From Lepidostoma basale (lineage: Eukaryota > Arthropoda > Insecta > Trichoptera > Lepidostomatidae): a stretch of 64,000 nt of DNA. The notes beneath the pieces are model-generated. The model was not told the DNA's origin, searched no databases, and saw only the letters and a program-made list of their open reading frames with translations. Shown in pieces: positions 10,614 to 20,618 of this stretch (position 1 is its first letter; each line of letters begins with the position of its first letter). The DNA lies in the NCBI GenBank assembly GCA_022606425.2, contig JAHDVF020000761.1:1-64000 (forward strand). The letters are read 5' to 3'. The translations under genes were made by a program, and so were the position numbers.

Positions 10614-11108
10614 TCACGCCGTCTCCCCGAAGGGGTAGGCAGAAAGAATGGACTGCCACACTTTTCTTTCCTGACATATTTCTCTCGCTTCCTCAACATT
10701 CATACATCGTGTCATGCACGCGCGTCGATTTCTCTGACTCCTCACATGGCCGACATTCAATATTTGATTTATTTGATCGTGCCACGTTTTCCTCGGTCTT
10801 CCTCTATTTCTGGTTCCATTCACATCATTAACATATAATTTTTTTACCATTCTTTCTTCATTCATTCTTTCCATATGTCCAAACCATCTTAATGATCCTT
10901 TCATTATTTTGTTCATGACACCATCATTCGCACCGCATTCACTTCTTATATTTTCATTCGGCACTCTATCATACACAGAGTATCCACACATTCTTCTAAG
11001 AGATTTCATTTCAACTGCATTTATTCTACTTTCATCCTTCTTTTGCCAGTTCCATGCTTCGCTTCCATACATAAGGGTCGGTAGAAGAACACCATTGTGC
11101 ACTGCCAT
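10614..11108 (-). pseudogene. LINE polyprotein C-terminal segment
   Basis: A 164-residue frame covering the C-terminal region of the element above. The order is GVLLPTLMYGSEAWNW, MKSLRRMCGYSVYDRVP, GSLRWFGHMERMNEERM, RNRGRPRKTWHDQINQ, then a basic/cysteine stretch QRNRRACMTRCMNVEEAR and the terminal ILSAYPFGETA. It is the best preserved version of this domain in the window; other copies confirm the residues. The preceding frame (11021-11314) joins it by a frameshift. Confidence 0.85.
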
Positions 11109-11279
11109 TCTAGCTTTTTTGATAGGTTTTTGTTTGCGATGACAACTTTAAGTGCACCATTCACTTTGTTGCCTGCCCCAACCCTTCTTTCAATATCCCT
11201 CTCCACTCGCCCATCTCTTGTAAACATACTACCTAAATACACGAACTCAACTACTTGCTCCAAATTTTCACCATTCACG

Positions 11280-11732
11280 CTAATGTTGCAGACTGTCGTG
11301 GTTTCCCTTTTCAAAAATCATTACTTTGGACTTATTAACATTCATCATCAGATCATTTCGCATGCATACCTCATATATACAATTCACCAGGACTTGTAGT
11401 TCATGCTCGTTGTCTGCAAGAAGGACAGCGTCATCCGCATACAAGAGACAGCTTACTGACACTCCGCTCATTTTGGCACCTACATCCAACCCTTTCAGCT
11501 CTTTCATACATTTGTCCATATACAGATTAAATAACCACGGGGACATTACGCAACCCTGTTTGACACCTTTATTGATATCAAACCAGGCTGTAAGATCTCC
11601 ATTTACTCTGACACTAGCAGTGCTTTCTGTGTATAGCGACTTAATTGCCGTGATCAGTTTTGTACTTATTCCATATTCAGACAATATTTCCCACAACTTT
11701 TCTCTATTAACGTAATCATATGCTTTTTGCAA
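11280..11732 (-). pseudogene. LINE reverse-transcriptase palm segment
   Basis: A 150-residue frame starting at MQKAYDYVNREKLW. It has GVKQGCVMSPWLFNLYMD (motif B) and LLYADDAVLLADNEHEL (motif C with the catalytic YADD), then NVNKSKVMIFEK. The catalytic aspartate of motif A lies just upstream of this frame's first Met in the same reading direction. The frame is closed by a shift after the FEK region, where the copy at 48448-49825 also has a homopolymer indel. Confidence 0.88.
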
Positions 11733-11879
11733 GTCGACAAATGCACAGAAAAGTTTGCGGTTTTTGGCAAAAATACTATTGGTTATATATTATTCGGTTA
11801 TAAACATATATTTATAATATTATTTATTTCTTGCATAAGAAGATTGCAAAGTGTGTAAAATAATGTATCTATCTGTTTA

Positions 11880-12005
11880 CTTGATGTTTTGATTTGAATG
11901 TTGGCAATTAATATGAATGAAAACGTCAGTTTTCTAGAAGTTTTATTATATTTTATATGGGAATCACATGTTTCGCCCTTCTGAGGCATTGTCAAATGTG
12001 ATCAA
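11880..12005 (-). repeat. Family W repeat with GAAACATGT hairpin
   Basis: Minus strand: a UUGACAA-like string, U, a short stem-loop (GCCTC, AGA, AGGGC), GAAA and ACATGT, followed by 'gattcccatat', then 'aaaacttctagaaaactgac'. It fits the same spacing as the hammerhead-like motifs elsewhere, with the conserved C and one G of the core changed. Confidence 0.5.
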
Positions 12006-12969
12006 ATATTGAATGTTGGTGTTTGATTAACAGAGTCTGAGCAGAATATTTCGTGAAGAAATCCGATAATTCCGATCTATCTATACGTGTTAAAAATATA
12101 TATTAATAAGAACCTTAAACTGAACTAAAACGTGCGTGAATACTCATAACGATGTAGTAGTATGTCTAACTCAATTTTAGTGACTATATAAAGTGAAACA
12201 TTATCTGATTTCATTCAACAATCACGTACAAAGCTGAGGGGTCATGAGATTATTGAATTTCTGTTTTATCAGTATATATTTATTTTGAGCCTCGCATGAC
12301 TCATACATGTACATATACATACACCACATTCTTCCCGTATGAATCAGAGAATGGTTTATAGAACGTATAAAAATATCATACGCCTCCACTTTATAACTTT
12401 GACATAAAATTCTCTAGAGTATCTCCTATGTGATCTGAATTATTTATTAAAACGACGCTCGTCTCGTATAAGCCGCCCTCTGGGCCGCGGCCGGGACGGC
12501 TCGGTCGACTGATATTATTTATTAAGGGTGGTAAAGCTAGTGATTATGACAAAGACGAAATATAAATATCCTCTATAAATCCCGAGGTTATTTGATACCA
12601 CATTTCTTGTAACGATTGCCTTAATTTTCGGTACCTCTTTCAGAATATAATTTACGACTTCTTTTTCGTAAAGGCCATCCGTCTTGCTAATGAAGAGAGA
12701 AGAAAAATATTATGTGCGTCACTAAGAGTCGTACATTTTTTTTAATGGAAACTGGAGACGTACAAAAGTAAAGGTGGGAAATCGTTATTATTTTTAGCTA
12801 CGAACGAATTATAAAATAATAATTTGGCATCACCTTAGAAACCTGATCATTTATCGAAGCTCTGAGAGAGAATTATCAAAATAATAAAATCAATTGAAAA
12901 CACATACACCACTCAGGAAAAATACCTTAATCATTTGAAAAAGTATTGATCATTAACGAAATACGTTAA
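12006..12969. other. AT-rich DNA with one GC-rich patch
   Basis: No gene seen. A GC-rich patch at about 12462-12515 ('gccgccctctgggccgcgg') stands out from the surrounding composition but has no recognisable function. Confidence 0.35.
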
Positions 12970-13195
12970 ACAGTGTACGTCTTTCATGTTAGTGAAAGTA
13001 CGTTCAGAAGGCAAATACTCTTAATTCTGGAGAGTATCCTGTCTTCCTAACGTTGAATCTTCTCTTATGCGTTTCTGGTAGTATACTATACATAATATAT
13101 TATTTTACCTGTTCTCAATAGGTACCTTAAAAATATTTTTTGTAATGTCTGTTGATGAAATAAACTGATTTGATTTGATTTGATTTCTCGTACTA
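12970..13195 (+). mobile_element. LINE 3' end with (TTTGAT)n tail, copy 1
   Basis: Shares 'gtctttcat.ttagtgaaag', 'acgttcagaaggcaaatac' and the terminal 'aaataaactgatttgattt' with copies at 26540-26940 and 33240-33535, all plus strand. The longer copies encode a C-terminal motif (DVFHIRESTFRRQI) typical of LINE polyproteins. This copy keeps only the last few codons and the 3' UTR with a TTTGAT-type tail. Confidence 0.65.
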
Positions 13196-13780
13196 ATTTA
13201 TTGGAAGAAGTTGCTTATAAACACGATATTCGTCATCGCTTATTCAAAAACAAATGCTGTGCATGTAAATTGACAAATCTTGCGGCACGTCTAGCGAGAC
13301 GAAAACGGTAAATTGTTATAATATGTGACAAATTAATTGTAAGCAAGTTAAGTATTAAACCGCCGTTTGAGGATTCGAGAACACACGTTTAACCAAAATC
13401 GCCAGATGTAACATTATTGATCCTGAATAGGTGCTTCTGGTTTCATCAATACATTATTTTGGTACAAAGGTCGTGCTCGGCGACCTGGTTGTTCAATTTG
13501 GGGGGCTAAACTACACCCAGTTCTCTCGTATATGAACTTACCCCACAAGCCTTTAACTGATTTTGTATCTAAACGTTATCTATACAAATTATTTCTGCAT
13601 AAAGCAGTCCTTTTGATGTTGCTTATAATTTGAAGAATTCTTCCGAAGGAATTTAATTAATTTTAGATAAATATTTTACAGAATACTCGCCAAAATATGA
13701 ATAATATAAACGTGCATACTTCTCCACTCACCTCTCTTTTATCGTCGAATATTTGAATAAATACTCTTATATAAACTTAA
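13196..13780. other. AT-rich spacer
   Basis: No supported feature. Confidence 0.3.
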
Positions 13781-13784
13781 TTTT

Positions 13785-14020
13785 AAATAAACTTAAGGCG
13801 TTAACACTGTGGAATTCCATAATGACGATTTTTTATGAATTGAAACAGTGTTTTTTCCACTTTTGAGTTTATTTTCCTCGTCATGTTTCGAAGGCTTACA
13901 CCTTCATCCTCGGGAGAACGATATGTTTATATCTTTTTCCCGATGATGAAGGTGTAAGCCTTCGAAACACGACGAGAAAAATAAACTCAAAAGTGGAAAA
14001 AACAGTGTTTCAATTAAAAA
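13785..14020. mobile_element. Inverted-repeat element, 'ttaaggcgttaacac' family, copy 2
   Basis: Starts with 'acttaaggcgttaacactg' and folds into two arms of about 65 bp around the centre at 13925-13935. The plus-strand right arm carries CCGATGA (13940-13946), T, stem GAAGG/CCTTC with loop TGTAAG, GAAA (13964-13967), then a decayed palindrome and C at 13973. TTTTTC (13934-13939) can pair with GAGAAA (13974-13979) with one wobble, as stem I. The left arm carries the motif inverted. Confidence 0.65.
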
Positions 14021-14043
14021 TTAACTAAAATGATGTTTTTTAA

Positions 14044-14084
14044 CAGCGATCGGTTTCGCCAGGCTCGCTGGCATCGACAGACTG
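14044..14084 (-). ncRNA. Hammerhead ribozyme-like motif
   Basis: On the minus strand: CAGU, CUGUCGA (A6 changed to U relative to CUGANGA), U, GCCAG-loop-CUGGC, GAAA, ACCGAU, C, GCUG. CAGU pairs with GCUG including one G-U pair. The extra base before stem II is present as in the other copies. Confidence 0.35.
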
Positions 14085-14225
14085 GTGACACTATTTTAAA
14101 CTGAGTCAATTATATACATACAGATCAGGGGTGGTAAACATGATACTATACAAAAATAATCTTCAAATATTTATGTAAAATTTACTGAATTTAAATATTA
14201 CAATAGTATTACAGGTATTCAAGAA

Positions 14226-14556
14226 CAGTGTTCAGCAAAGCGTGTGCCACGGCACACTGGTTTACCGTGGTCATCAGTTGGTGTGCCGCGGAAAAAAGCC
14301 AATGTTAAGATAATACACCTAAAAATAGCTGAGAGCTGTAAGAGCGAGGCGCTTAATTACGCGAGGGGCGGCATAGCCTCACCCGCGTGGTGCGCCTCGC
14401 TCACAAGCTATCGCCGATCGCAGCACGTCTGCGTATCGAGTAAGTACTTGTATTTACTCGTTTATTAATAAATAAATATTCCTTTTTTTTGGTGTACCTC
14501 TAAAATTTCTTGATTTGATAGGTGTACCTTGAACACCAAAAGTTTGCGGAACACTG
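14226..14556. mobile_element. hAT-type MITE, 331 bp, with 8-bp TSD
   Basis: Terminal inverted repeats CAGTGTTCAGCAAA (left) and the complement of CAGTGTTCCGCAAA (right) begin with the CAGTG typical of hAT elements. The host sequence TTCAAGAA is duplicated exactly at 14218-14225 and 14557-14564. The related element at 3803-4391 shows the uninterrupted site, so insertion is demonstrated. The interior includes 'gtgccacggcacactggttt', a motif seen near hAT ends, but no transposase. The 74-codon open frame inside is not meaningful. Confidence 0.92.
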
Positions 14557-14760
14557 TTCAAGAAGATTCGTATTCAAAACAATGGATTTTAAATTTTATT
14601 ATAGCTTGCATATTCATATATAACGTTTGAAAAAAATGTTACTTTCGTTTTTATTATTACTGAATTTGAATATAATATGTTATAGTTCTCGGTCTTTAAG
14701 GTTGGCATCGCCTTATTCGGTTTTCCCCATCCATAAAGCTGCTAAGGTCTGAAATCAAAC

Positions 14761-15300
14761 AAAACAATTTTTCGACAGTATTGCAAGCTGTGTTTTAAAT
14801 CCATTAAAAATTCGAATAAATACTTGTCTCATCTTTGAATTTTGCTCCAACGGATGAACTATAAGATCTTTTTGTTTGATACGCTTAAATGAATACTTCA
14901 TTGATTTGTTTTCCCTTTGTGGAGTAAATACAGAATGTCAGCATGACAGGATATTATTATAAAATTTCTTGTACCCTTGAATCTAACACAAAGGGAATCA
15001 TTTATCTGACTTGTTGCGTTATGAACTTGCGAACAATATATTATTTTTGTCTAGCCCTCCTAGACAATCTCCTCGTTACTCATTGACATTCAGTAGAAAC
15101 ATGATTTATGTACTTGGCATACGCTGACCTTTGGGAATATTATATAAGAAGCTCAAATGGGTTTGATATCACATTCAAATTCGATTCTGGTTATTTGTAT
15201 ATTTTTCACGTATCACGTTTCCAATATACTTTTCGTCTGAATATAAAAAACCGTCTCAGTTGATATTATTCTAAAATGACGATACTATTATTGAAAATAA
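14761..15300. other. AT-rich DNA, nothing recognised
   Basis: No repeat border or coding similarity supported. Confidence 0.35.
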
Positions 15301-15314
15301 AAAAGAATATGTAT

Positions 15315-15690
15315 TAAGTGTATCTCAATAGAGACGAAGATGCTAATTGGTAACAGAATATGGTAGTCGACTTGACGACCTTACAGGACTTGACGACCTT
15401 CGTGGCAAAGTGGTTACGAGCTCTGACTTCCATGCTGAAGGTCTTGGGTTCGATTTCCGGCGATGGCAGTGTGATTGTCACACTGTCTTTGGTCTGGTAT
15501 ATAATTCACGTGACAATAAAATGGCGATAGATTGGCTACCTATCACATGTCACGAAAATCAACATAATAGCTAAAAAATAAAAAAATTGTATACAGTAAT
15601 TGGGTCCAAACGACCTAAAAAAATACAATATTCCCATTCCACCCTTCTTACGACCACCATGTCTGACAAATTTTCGGAAGTTGCATATAT
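15315..15690. mobile_element. MITE copy interrupted by a SINE
   Basis: Left part 'caatagagacgaagatg...aacagaatatggtagtcga' and right part 'ccattccacccttcttacga...tgctaatatgtaacacc' match the contiguous MITE at 53955-54357. Between them sits an S1 SINE (15391-15617), so the SINE inserted into this older MITE. The far terminal repeat is missing. Confidence 0.65.
15391..15617 (+). repeat. tRNA-derived SINE (family S1)
   Basis: Head 'gaccttcgtggcaaagtgg' (A-box-like), B box GGTTCGATTTCC near 15446, body with 'gtctttggtctggtatata' and 'gacaataaaatggcgatag', and tail 'attgggtccaaacgacc'. A partial duplication of 'cttgacgacctt' precedes the head. Confidence 0.75.
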
Positions 15691-15694
15691 GCTA

Positions 15695-16045
15695 ATATGT
15701 AACACCAAACTGTAAGAATATGTTTGATAAAATATCTAATAACGAAGTTAGAAAGGAATATAAGGCGAATGAATGCGTGATAAATAAAATTAAGAAAAGG
15801 TCACTAAGATGGTTTGGACACATGGAACGTATGGATGAGAGAAAAATGGTTAAAAAGATATACGAGTATATATACAAGTAGTGTGAATGGAAAAATAAGT
15901 CAAGGAAGGCCAAGGAAGATATGGCGTTACCGAATTAATCAATTACCGAAAGACGGCCAAGTTCGAAGTAGGAACAATCGACGAGTGTGCATGTCACGAT
16001 GTGTGAATGTAGAAGACTTGCAGGAGTTGTGTCATTGTTCAAATT
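15695..16045 (+). pseudogene. LINE C-terminal fragment
   Basis: Includes RSLRWFGHMERMDERKM, GRPRKIWRYRINQLPKDG and RSRNNRRVCMSRCVNVED, partly in one frame (15814-16095). It belongs to the diverged subfamily lacking the TTAG tail, and its 3' terminus (PFGETA region) is gone. Confidence 0.75.
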
Positions 16046-16353
16046 ATTATAATGTATTTATAATAACAAATCGTAAAAATATATATTTTAAGTAAAATTG
16101 TTGGGACAGCTGTTTCTCTTATATACGAGTATGTCGGCGTTATCAGATTTTGCAATCGATTTGTTTGACAATCTGATAGACTATATATTTTTAATTTATT
16201 TTTTAGATTCAATACTAGGGATAGATGTGCAGCAAACTATAGATTGGTTCTTGGGGTTCCATTTAATGTAGTAGTTTCTCGTTGCTTTCCACATTTGTAT
16301 ACAGCAGGTAACTTGAACCCAATTACTTGCGTACAACTATTGAGCAATTAATT

Positions 16354-16618
16354 AATTTCTTGAAAGTTAAGGCGTTAACACTGTGGAATTCCATTGTAAT
16401 TACACTGATTTTTTTTTTCAAAAGAAAACACGGTTTAATATTCTACTATACTATATTTATGGACTACACAACATGTTTCGGAGTTACCTCCATCTTCAGG
16501 TATTACGACATATACACCTGAAGATGGAGGTAACTCCGAAACATGTTGTGTAGTCTATAAATATAGTATAGTAGAATATTAAACAGTGTTTTCTTTTGAG
16601 AAAAAAAAATACAGTGTA
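16354..16618. mobile_element. Inverted-repeat element with hammerhead-like core and TSD, copy 3
   Basis: A 265-bp insertion inside a SINE, flanked by AGCAATTAATT (16343-16353 and 16619-16629). It contains the family string 'aaggcgttaacactgtgg' and two long inverted arms meeting near 16505. Plus-strand 16513-16552 gives TACAC, CTGAAGA, T, GGAG-GTAA-CTCC, GAAA, ACATGT, T, GTGTA. No protein is encoded, so movement must depend on machinery in trans. Confidence 0.8.
16513..16552 (+). ncRNA. Hammerhead ribozyme-like motif
   Basis: Stem I TACAC/GTGTA (5 bp) encloses CTGAAGA (16518-16524), one extra T, stem II GGAG/CTCC with GTAA loop, GAAA (16538-16541), and self-complementary ACATGT (16541-16546), with T at 16547 as the nominal cleavage base. 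The intact GAAA and stem I make this one of the most complete copies. Confidence 0.5.
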
Positions 16619-16929
16619 AGCAATTAATTCTCATGACATATGATTGTTAGATAATCTATCGCCATTTAATTGTATCATGAATTCTTCACCAGACCAAAGA
16701 GTGTAACTATCATACTGCCATCGACAACAATCTAACCCGGGACTATTGATGTAACAGTCATAGCTCTTGCTACTCTGACACGAAGGTCGTCAGTAAACCT
16801 AGAATCTATTATTTAGACTTGTTTAAAAGAATGTACGTTACTATCTAAAATTCACTGAATTTACGATATAGCGAAACGTTTTATTATGCATGCTCCTTGG
16901 TGTATTTTTCTTTGGGCATGTTTCGCGTT

Positions 16930-17165
16930 ATTTCGGTTCCCATTACCGCAACTACCCGAGTCGCGTGTCACACGGTTATTGGTTTCGTTTCCTCGGAATG
17001 TCTCGCAAGGAGGGCCGGAGATATACCTAGGCGACTTTAGCGTGGCGGTCTAACTCTCTGGTCTTCAGATTCATAAAGTCGAATCCTCGTCTCTGATCCC
17101 ACGCGTGACTCTCAATCGCTCGTGACCGCTCCAGGGTTGACAACTCAACGATGTAGGTCGACAAC
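16930..17165. other. GC-richer patch with a weak tRNA-like string
   Basis: The patch differs in composition from its surroundings. It contains 'tagcgtggcggtctaact' and 'agtcgaatcctcg', loosely like tRNA A and B boxes in a serine/leucine-type tRNA or a SINE head. I cannot fold a convincing cloverleaf, so this is not called as a tRNA gene. Confidence 0.25.
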
Positions 17166-17264
17166 TCAAAAGAAATATTAAAATATGACATTTAGCTGTT
17201 CACAAATAAAAAAACATTAACAATATTTTTATTTCCTCTATAGACGCCATACTTTGTATTGTTA

Positions 17265-17845
17265 TGATGCTTTATTTCTCTTTTTCTTTTTTATAAACTT
17301 TGAATATACAACACATATATTAAAAAAAATAAAATAACATAGACAAGTTTCGGACAACCAGTCCTTCTTCAGTGATACATTTAAAGACACATTTAAAAAA
17401 ATATTATAAAATTGTTTACATGATCTAACAGGTGTTATAAATATTTATTTTGGAACGTTTATGCTTTTGTTATAACAAATATTATGATTCAATTTAAAAT
17501 TAAAAGTTCTTATTGGAGTTCAGGTAATTACTGACAACAAAAGAAATAAATCAAAGATTGGACTCGACGTTAAATTTATTTGATTATTTATAATATTTTC
17601 TTTATTTTTAATTGCCTTTTAATTTATAATATTTGTTATAACAAAAGCATAAACGTTCCAAAATATATCTTTGCAACATCTGTCAGATTATGTAAATAAT
17701 TTTATAATTTTTAAAAAATGTATCTATTTAATATGTATCACTGAAAAATGACTGGTTATCCAAAACATGTATACATAATTTGATTTCTTTAAATATAAGT
17801 GTTGTATATACAAAGTACATAAAAAAGAAAAAAAGCGAAATACAT
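17265..17845. mobile_element. 580-bp hairpin element (family Y), copy 2
   Basis: Arms include 'acaacacatatatt' and 'aagtgttgtatatacaaag' outside, and a 45-bp inner inverted repeat around 'aacgtttatgcttttgtt'. On the minus strand 17342-17372 gives CUGAAGA, A, GGAC-loop-GUCC, GAAA, ACUUGU and C. The plus-strand right arm has the same motif in a decayed state. Related to 9530-9757. Confidence 0.7.
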
Positions 17846-18600
17846 ATTTTTAATTCTTTGTAACGTAACACTTTATTTTTTAAATAATATAATATTAAAA
17901 ACTATACATAAACAACGAATTTTCTGCCACAGAAGCCCTTCATCAGTGTAGTTAAAAAATACATAAATACAAAATCGATATTTGTTTTTTTTTATCATGA
18001 ATGTGGTTAGTTTTGACAGGCACTTTTTGTATTATGAAAGTTTCAAGTTTAGGGATTGGTTTGTAGCAAAGATTTTTTAAACATTTTTGCACGTAAATTT
18101 ATAAAAGGTATAATAGTAAACACGATTGTTCAATGGTTTTACTTGAATTTAATATACATAATAAATTATATAATTAGTAGTAACAAATTTGTTTTGCCTT
18201 GCGAGGGCATTCTCATTCAAGAGTTTGAGTCCATTATATAGCGTGATTATTCCGGCTTTTTGCTTCGCACACTCACTCGCGTTGTGTACGAGTATTACGA
18301 ACTAGGTCGGACTTGCTAATATTGTGCAAACTTTCATTTAATTTCCGTCCCTGGAGATGAAAAGATGGCACCGGCTTTAGTGTAGAGACCGCCCACGTCT
18401 CGCAGGAGATGCATGGAATATATCGAGCATTTTATTATCCGATATATGAGGTAAATGTATTCATATCCAAACTCATAAATACGTTCGCTGGCCTTCACGT
18501 GACAAATCAAATACTCACCACATAACTCGGGGATACAAATATACATTTTCTGACTCTGGAAACAAATGGGGTACTCTTCATTCATTACAGTTTGTAGATT
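17846..18600. other. AT-rich DNA with a further CUGAUGA string
   Basis: On the minus strand near 17930-17962, CACUGAUGAAGGGC is followed by a stem-like segment and AGAAAAUUCG, suggesting another decayed member of the hairpin class. No gene is seen. The 83-codon frame at 18334-18585 has no recognisable features. Confidence 0.3.
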
Positions 18601-18621
18601 AAAACTTTATTACTGTTAAAA

Positions 18622-19143
18622 AAGCTAGAATGGCAGTGCACAATGGTGTTCTTCTACCGACCCTTATGCATGGAAGCGAAGCATGGAACTGGCAAAAGAA
18701 GGATGAAAGTAGAATAAATGGAGTAGAAATGAGATCTCTTAGACGAATGTGTGGATACTCTGTTTATGATAGTGTCGAATGAAAATATAAGAAGTGAATG
18801 CGGTGCGAATGATGGTGTCATGAACAAAATAATGAAAGGATCATTAAGATGGTTTGGATATGTGGAAATAATGAATGAAGAAAGAATGATAAAAAAATTA
18901 TATGTTATTGATGTAAATGGAACCAGAAATAGAGGAAGACCGAGGAAAACGTGGCTCGATCAAATAAATCAAATATTGAATGTCGGCCATGTGAGGAGTC
19001 AGAGAAATCGACGCGCGTGCATGACACGATGTATGAATGTTGAGGAAGCGAGAGAAATATGTCAGGAAAGAAATGTGTGGCAGTCCATTCTTTCTGCCTA
19101 CCCCTTCGGGGAGACGGCGTGATGGTTAGTTAGTTAGTTAGTT
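18622..19143 (+). mobile_element. TTAG-tail LINE, 5'-truncated, with 12-bp TSD
   Basis: The insertion is flanked by TTACTGTTAAAA (18610-18621 and 19144-19155). It starts in the KARMAVHNG region, encodes YGSEAW-like, WFG, GRPRKTWLDQI and PFGETA segments, and ends with 'gatggttagttagttagtta'. A small indel near 18775 separates the first part from the 123-codon frame at 18751-19122. Confidence 0.9.
18751..19122 (+). pseudogene. LINE polyprotein C-terminal segment
   Basis: Contains ENIRSECGANDGVMNKIM, GSLRWFGYVEIMNEERM, RGRPRKTWLDQINQI, RSQRNRRACMTRCMN and ends ILSAYPFGETA at the usual stop. A frameshift lies just upstream, so the first Met is not a real start. Confidence 0.8.
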
Positions 19144-19151
19144 TTACTGTT

Positions 19152-20618
19152 AAAATTTTAAACACTGTTATAATATTACAATTTCTTTTTATTCATTGAG
19201 AGTGTCGCGACAGCTGTTTCGCCAACCGAAGTAGGTGCTAAGTACTCTTCCGTATTACGAAATGTGTTATCCATGTGTTATCCATTTCTTTTAAGATTTA
19301 TTGTGGAGTTAACCCAAGCTTGTAAACGGACAACCTTTTCTTGATTTATGGCGTCCTTGTTAATGGACGCAACTTCTAATAGACAATACAATTAGGACAA
19401 TATGTTATGCTTCATGGGAGGCGTGTAACAATTCGTGCAATGTTATTGTTCACATTTTAAGGAATCGTATTACTGGTGTTCCTTCCATGTCTTATATGGA
19501 TTTATTTACTTTCGTCTTCTTCTTCTTCTTCACTTTTGGTAGACTCAGGAGTCTGTTATTTCAGGCGGGTTCACTTGAGACGCTGAACTCCAGCTTTCTC
19601 TCCACCGTTTCGGGGGTCTTCCTGGTCGGCGTTATCCGTTTGGCGTTCCATGGAGAGCTATGTGTGGTATCCTATTTGAGCTCATCCTTTCTACGTGTTG
19701 ATGCCAGTATCGCCGTCTTTGACGTCCCCATCTGACCACATCTTCGACCTCGCAGATTTCTCGGATTTCTGTATTCCTAACTCGATCACGTAGGGTCTTG
19801 CCAGTTATAGCACGGAATGTTTTCATCTCGGTTGTCCTGAGCATGCTCTTTGTCTTGAGAGTGTCTGCCCTCGATTCAATGCCATATGTGAGGATTGGTC
19901 GCAGACAGGTCTTAAAGATGCGTACCTTGCTGTCAGTCCTCATGTCCTTGTTTCTCCATATGACATCTTACAGGCAGCCTGCAACCGCTGCAGCCCTATC
20001 CACCTGTGACCTTACTTCTCTGGGAAGGTCATTAGAGCTGGTTACTTCGGTTCCGAGATATCTGAATTGGTTCACCTGTTCAATCTTCTCCTGGCGTACG
20101 GAGACTTCGCATCTCAGTTGATTTCTTGAGAATGTCATACACTTCGTTTTTGGAATGGATATGATCATGTTGTATTTTGAGCATGTTGTATTTACTTTCA
20201 ACCCTTCATATTATTTAAGATATATTTTTTGTACAGTCCGAAGACCATTGTTTCATTTCGCTTATATAGAGACACCCCCTCCATCCAGAATCAGACCTAT
20301 TCAGAATTTCATACAGAGAGAAACATAATTTTTCTTATCCTACTATTTAAGTATTATACGGCTGACGACGCATTCCTTTTGTGTAAATTATTATATTTTT
20401 TTATAATAAACAATAATATTGAGTTATTGATTAATATATGTATGTTATAGTCCCAACCACAACGGGTCCCTAACACTGGCATCATCAGGTGTTACAATAA
20501 ACTGAGTTCATTGTTACACCTGATGTTGCCAACATCGGTTGGCGAAACAACTGTCGCGACAGTCAATGAATATAAAGGGAATTGTGATATTATAACAGTG
20601 TTTTAAATTTAAACAGTA
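19152..20618. mobile_element. Foldback element with nested LINE
   Basis: Arms of about 75 bp (19152-19228 and about 20542-20618) are inverted repeats including 'gtcgcgacag' and 'ttggcgaaac'. TTACTGTT at 19144-19151 and 20619-20626 is a candidate 8-bp TSD. The LINE at 19514-20188 sits inside. The right part holds CTGATGT, T, GCCAAC-loop-GTTGGC, GAAA, and a palindrome-like ACAACTGT, C; the left arm has the perfect palindrome ACAGCTGT. The neighbouring LINE inserted later at its left edge, re-using TTACTGTT in its own TSD. Confidence 0.65.
19514..20188 (-). mobile_element. 5'-truncated non-LTR retrotransposon with (GAA)n tail and 11-bp TSD
   Basis: Flanked by TATTTACTTTC (19503-19513 and 20189-20199). 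The minus strand encodes two frames of an RTE-like C-terminus. The first has IPKTKCMTFSRNQLRCEV and QFRYLGTEVTSSNDLPREV; the second has RPILTYGIESRADTL, MLRTTEMKTFRAITGKTL and HVERMSSNRIPHIALHG. The 3' end runs into GAAGAAGAAGAAG (complement at 19515-19531). A frameshift near 19955 separates the frames. Confidence 0.88.

Larger units (their letters stand above)
10591..11768 (-). mobile_element. TTAG-tail LINE, 5'-truncated, with reverse-transcriptase core
   Basis: Non-LTR retrotransposon, minus strand. The 3' end is (TTAG)5 (complement CTAA at 10591-10610) preceded by the conserved terminus 'ggggagacggcgtgatgg'. The sequence AAAAATACTA occurs at 10584-10593 and 11769-11778, a likely 10-bp TSD partly shared with the tail. 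Coding is split over three frames. The upstream part has the palm motifs (QKAYDYVNREKLW, GVKQGCVMSPWLF, LLYADDAVLLA), the next has the YLGSMFTRDGRV thumb boundary, and the last has YGSEAWNWQ, WFGHMERM, GRPRKTWHDQI and ends PFGETA. Frameshifts near 11300 and 11100 make it dead. Confidence 0.9.
14030..14760 (-). mobile_element. 'ACCGGT' family element, copy 2, interrupted by a hAT MITE
   Basis: Minus-strand counterpart of the element at 3803-4391. Shared strings include 'cgccaggctcgctggcatcg', 'caggggtggtaaacatgat' and 'ggcatcgccttattcggttt'. It lacks the short inverted 5' arm of copy 1. The minus-strand motif at 14044-14084 has stem I CAGU/GCUG, CUGUCGA, U, stem GCCAG/CUGGC, GAAA, ACCGAU and C. 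A 331-bp hAT MITE interrupts it at 14226-14556. Confidence 0.7.
16300..16791 (-). repeat. S1 SINE split by a hairpin insertion
   Basis: The SINE tail 'ttgaacccaattact' is at about 16303, the body resumes at 16619 ('attctcatgacatatgattg') and the head ends near 16791 ('cgaaggtcgtca' complement). The gap at 16354-16618 is an inserted inverted-repeat element flanked by an 11-bp TSD. Confidence 0.75.

Noticed and set aside
11326..11715. 129-codon plus-strand frame
   Set aside because: Antisense shadow of the reverse-transcriptase palm segment encoded on the minus strand.
14244..14468. 74-codon frame
   Set aside because: It lies inside a non-coding hAT MITE and resembles no transposase.
18334..18585. 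83-codon minus-strand frame
   Set aside because: No recognised motif, and composition is as expected by chance in this region.
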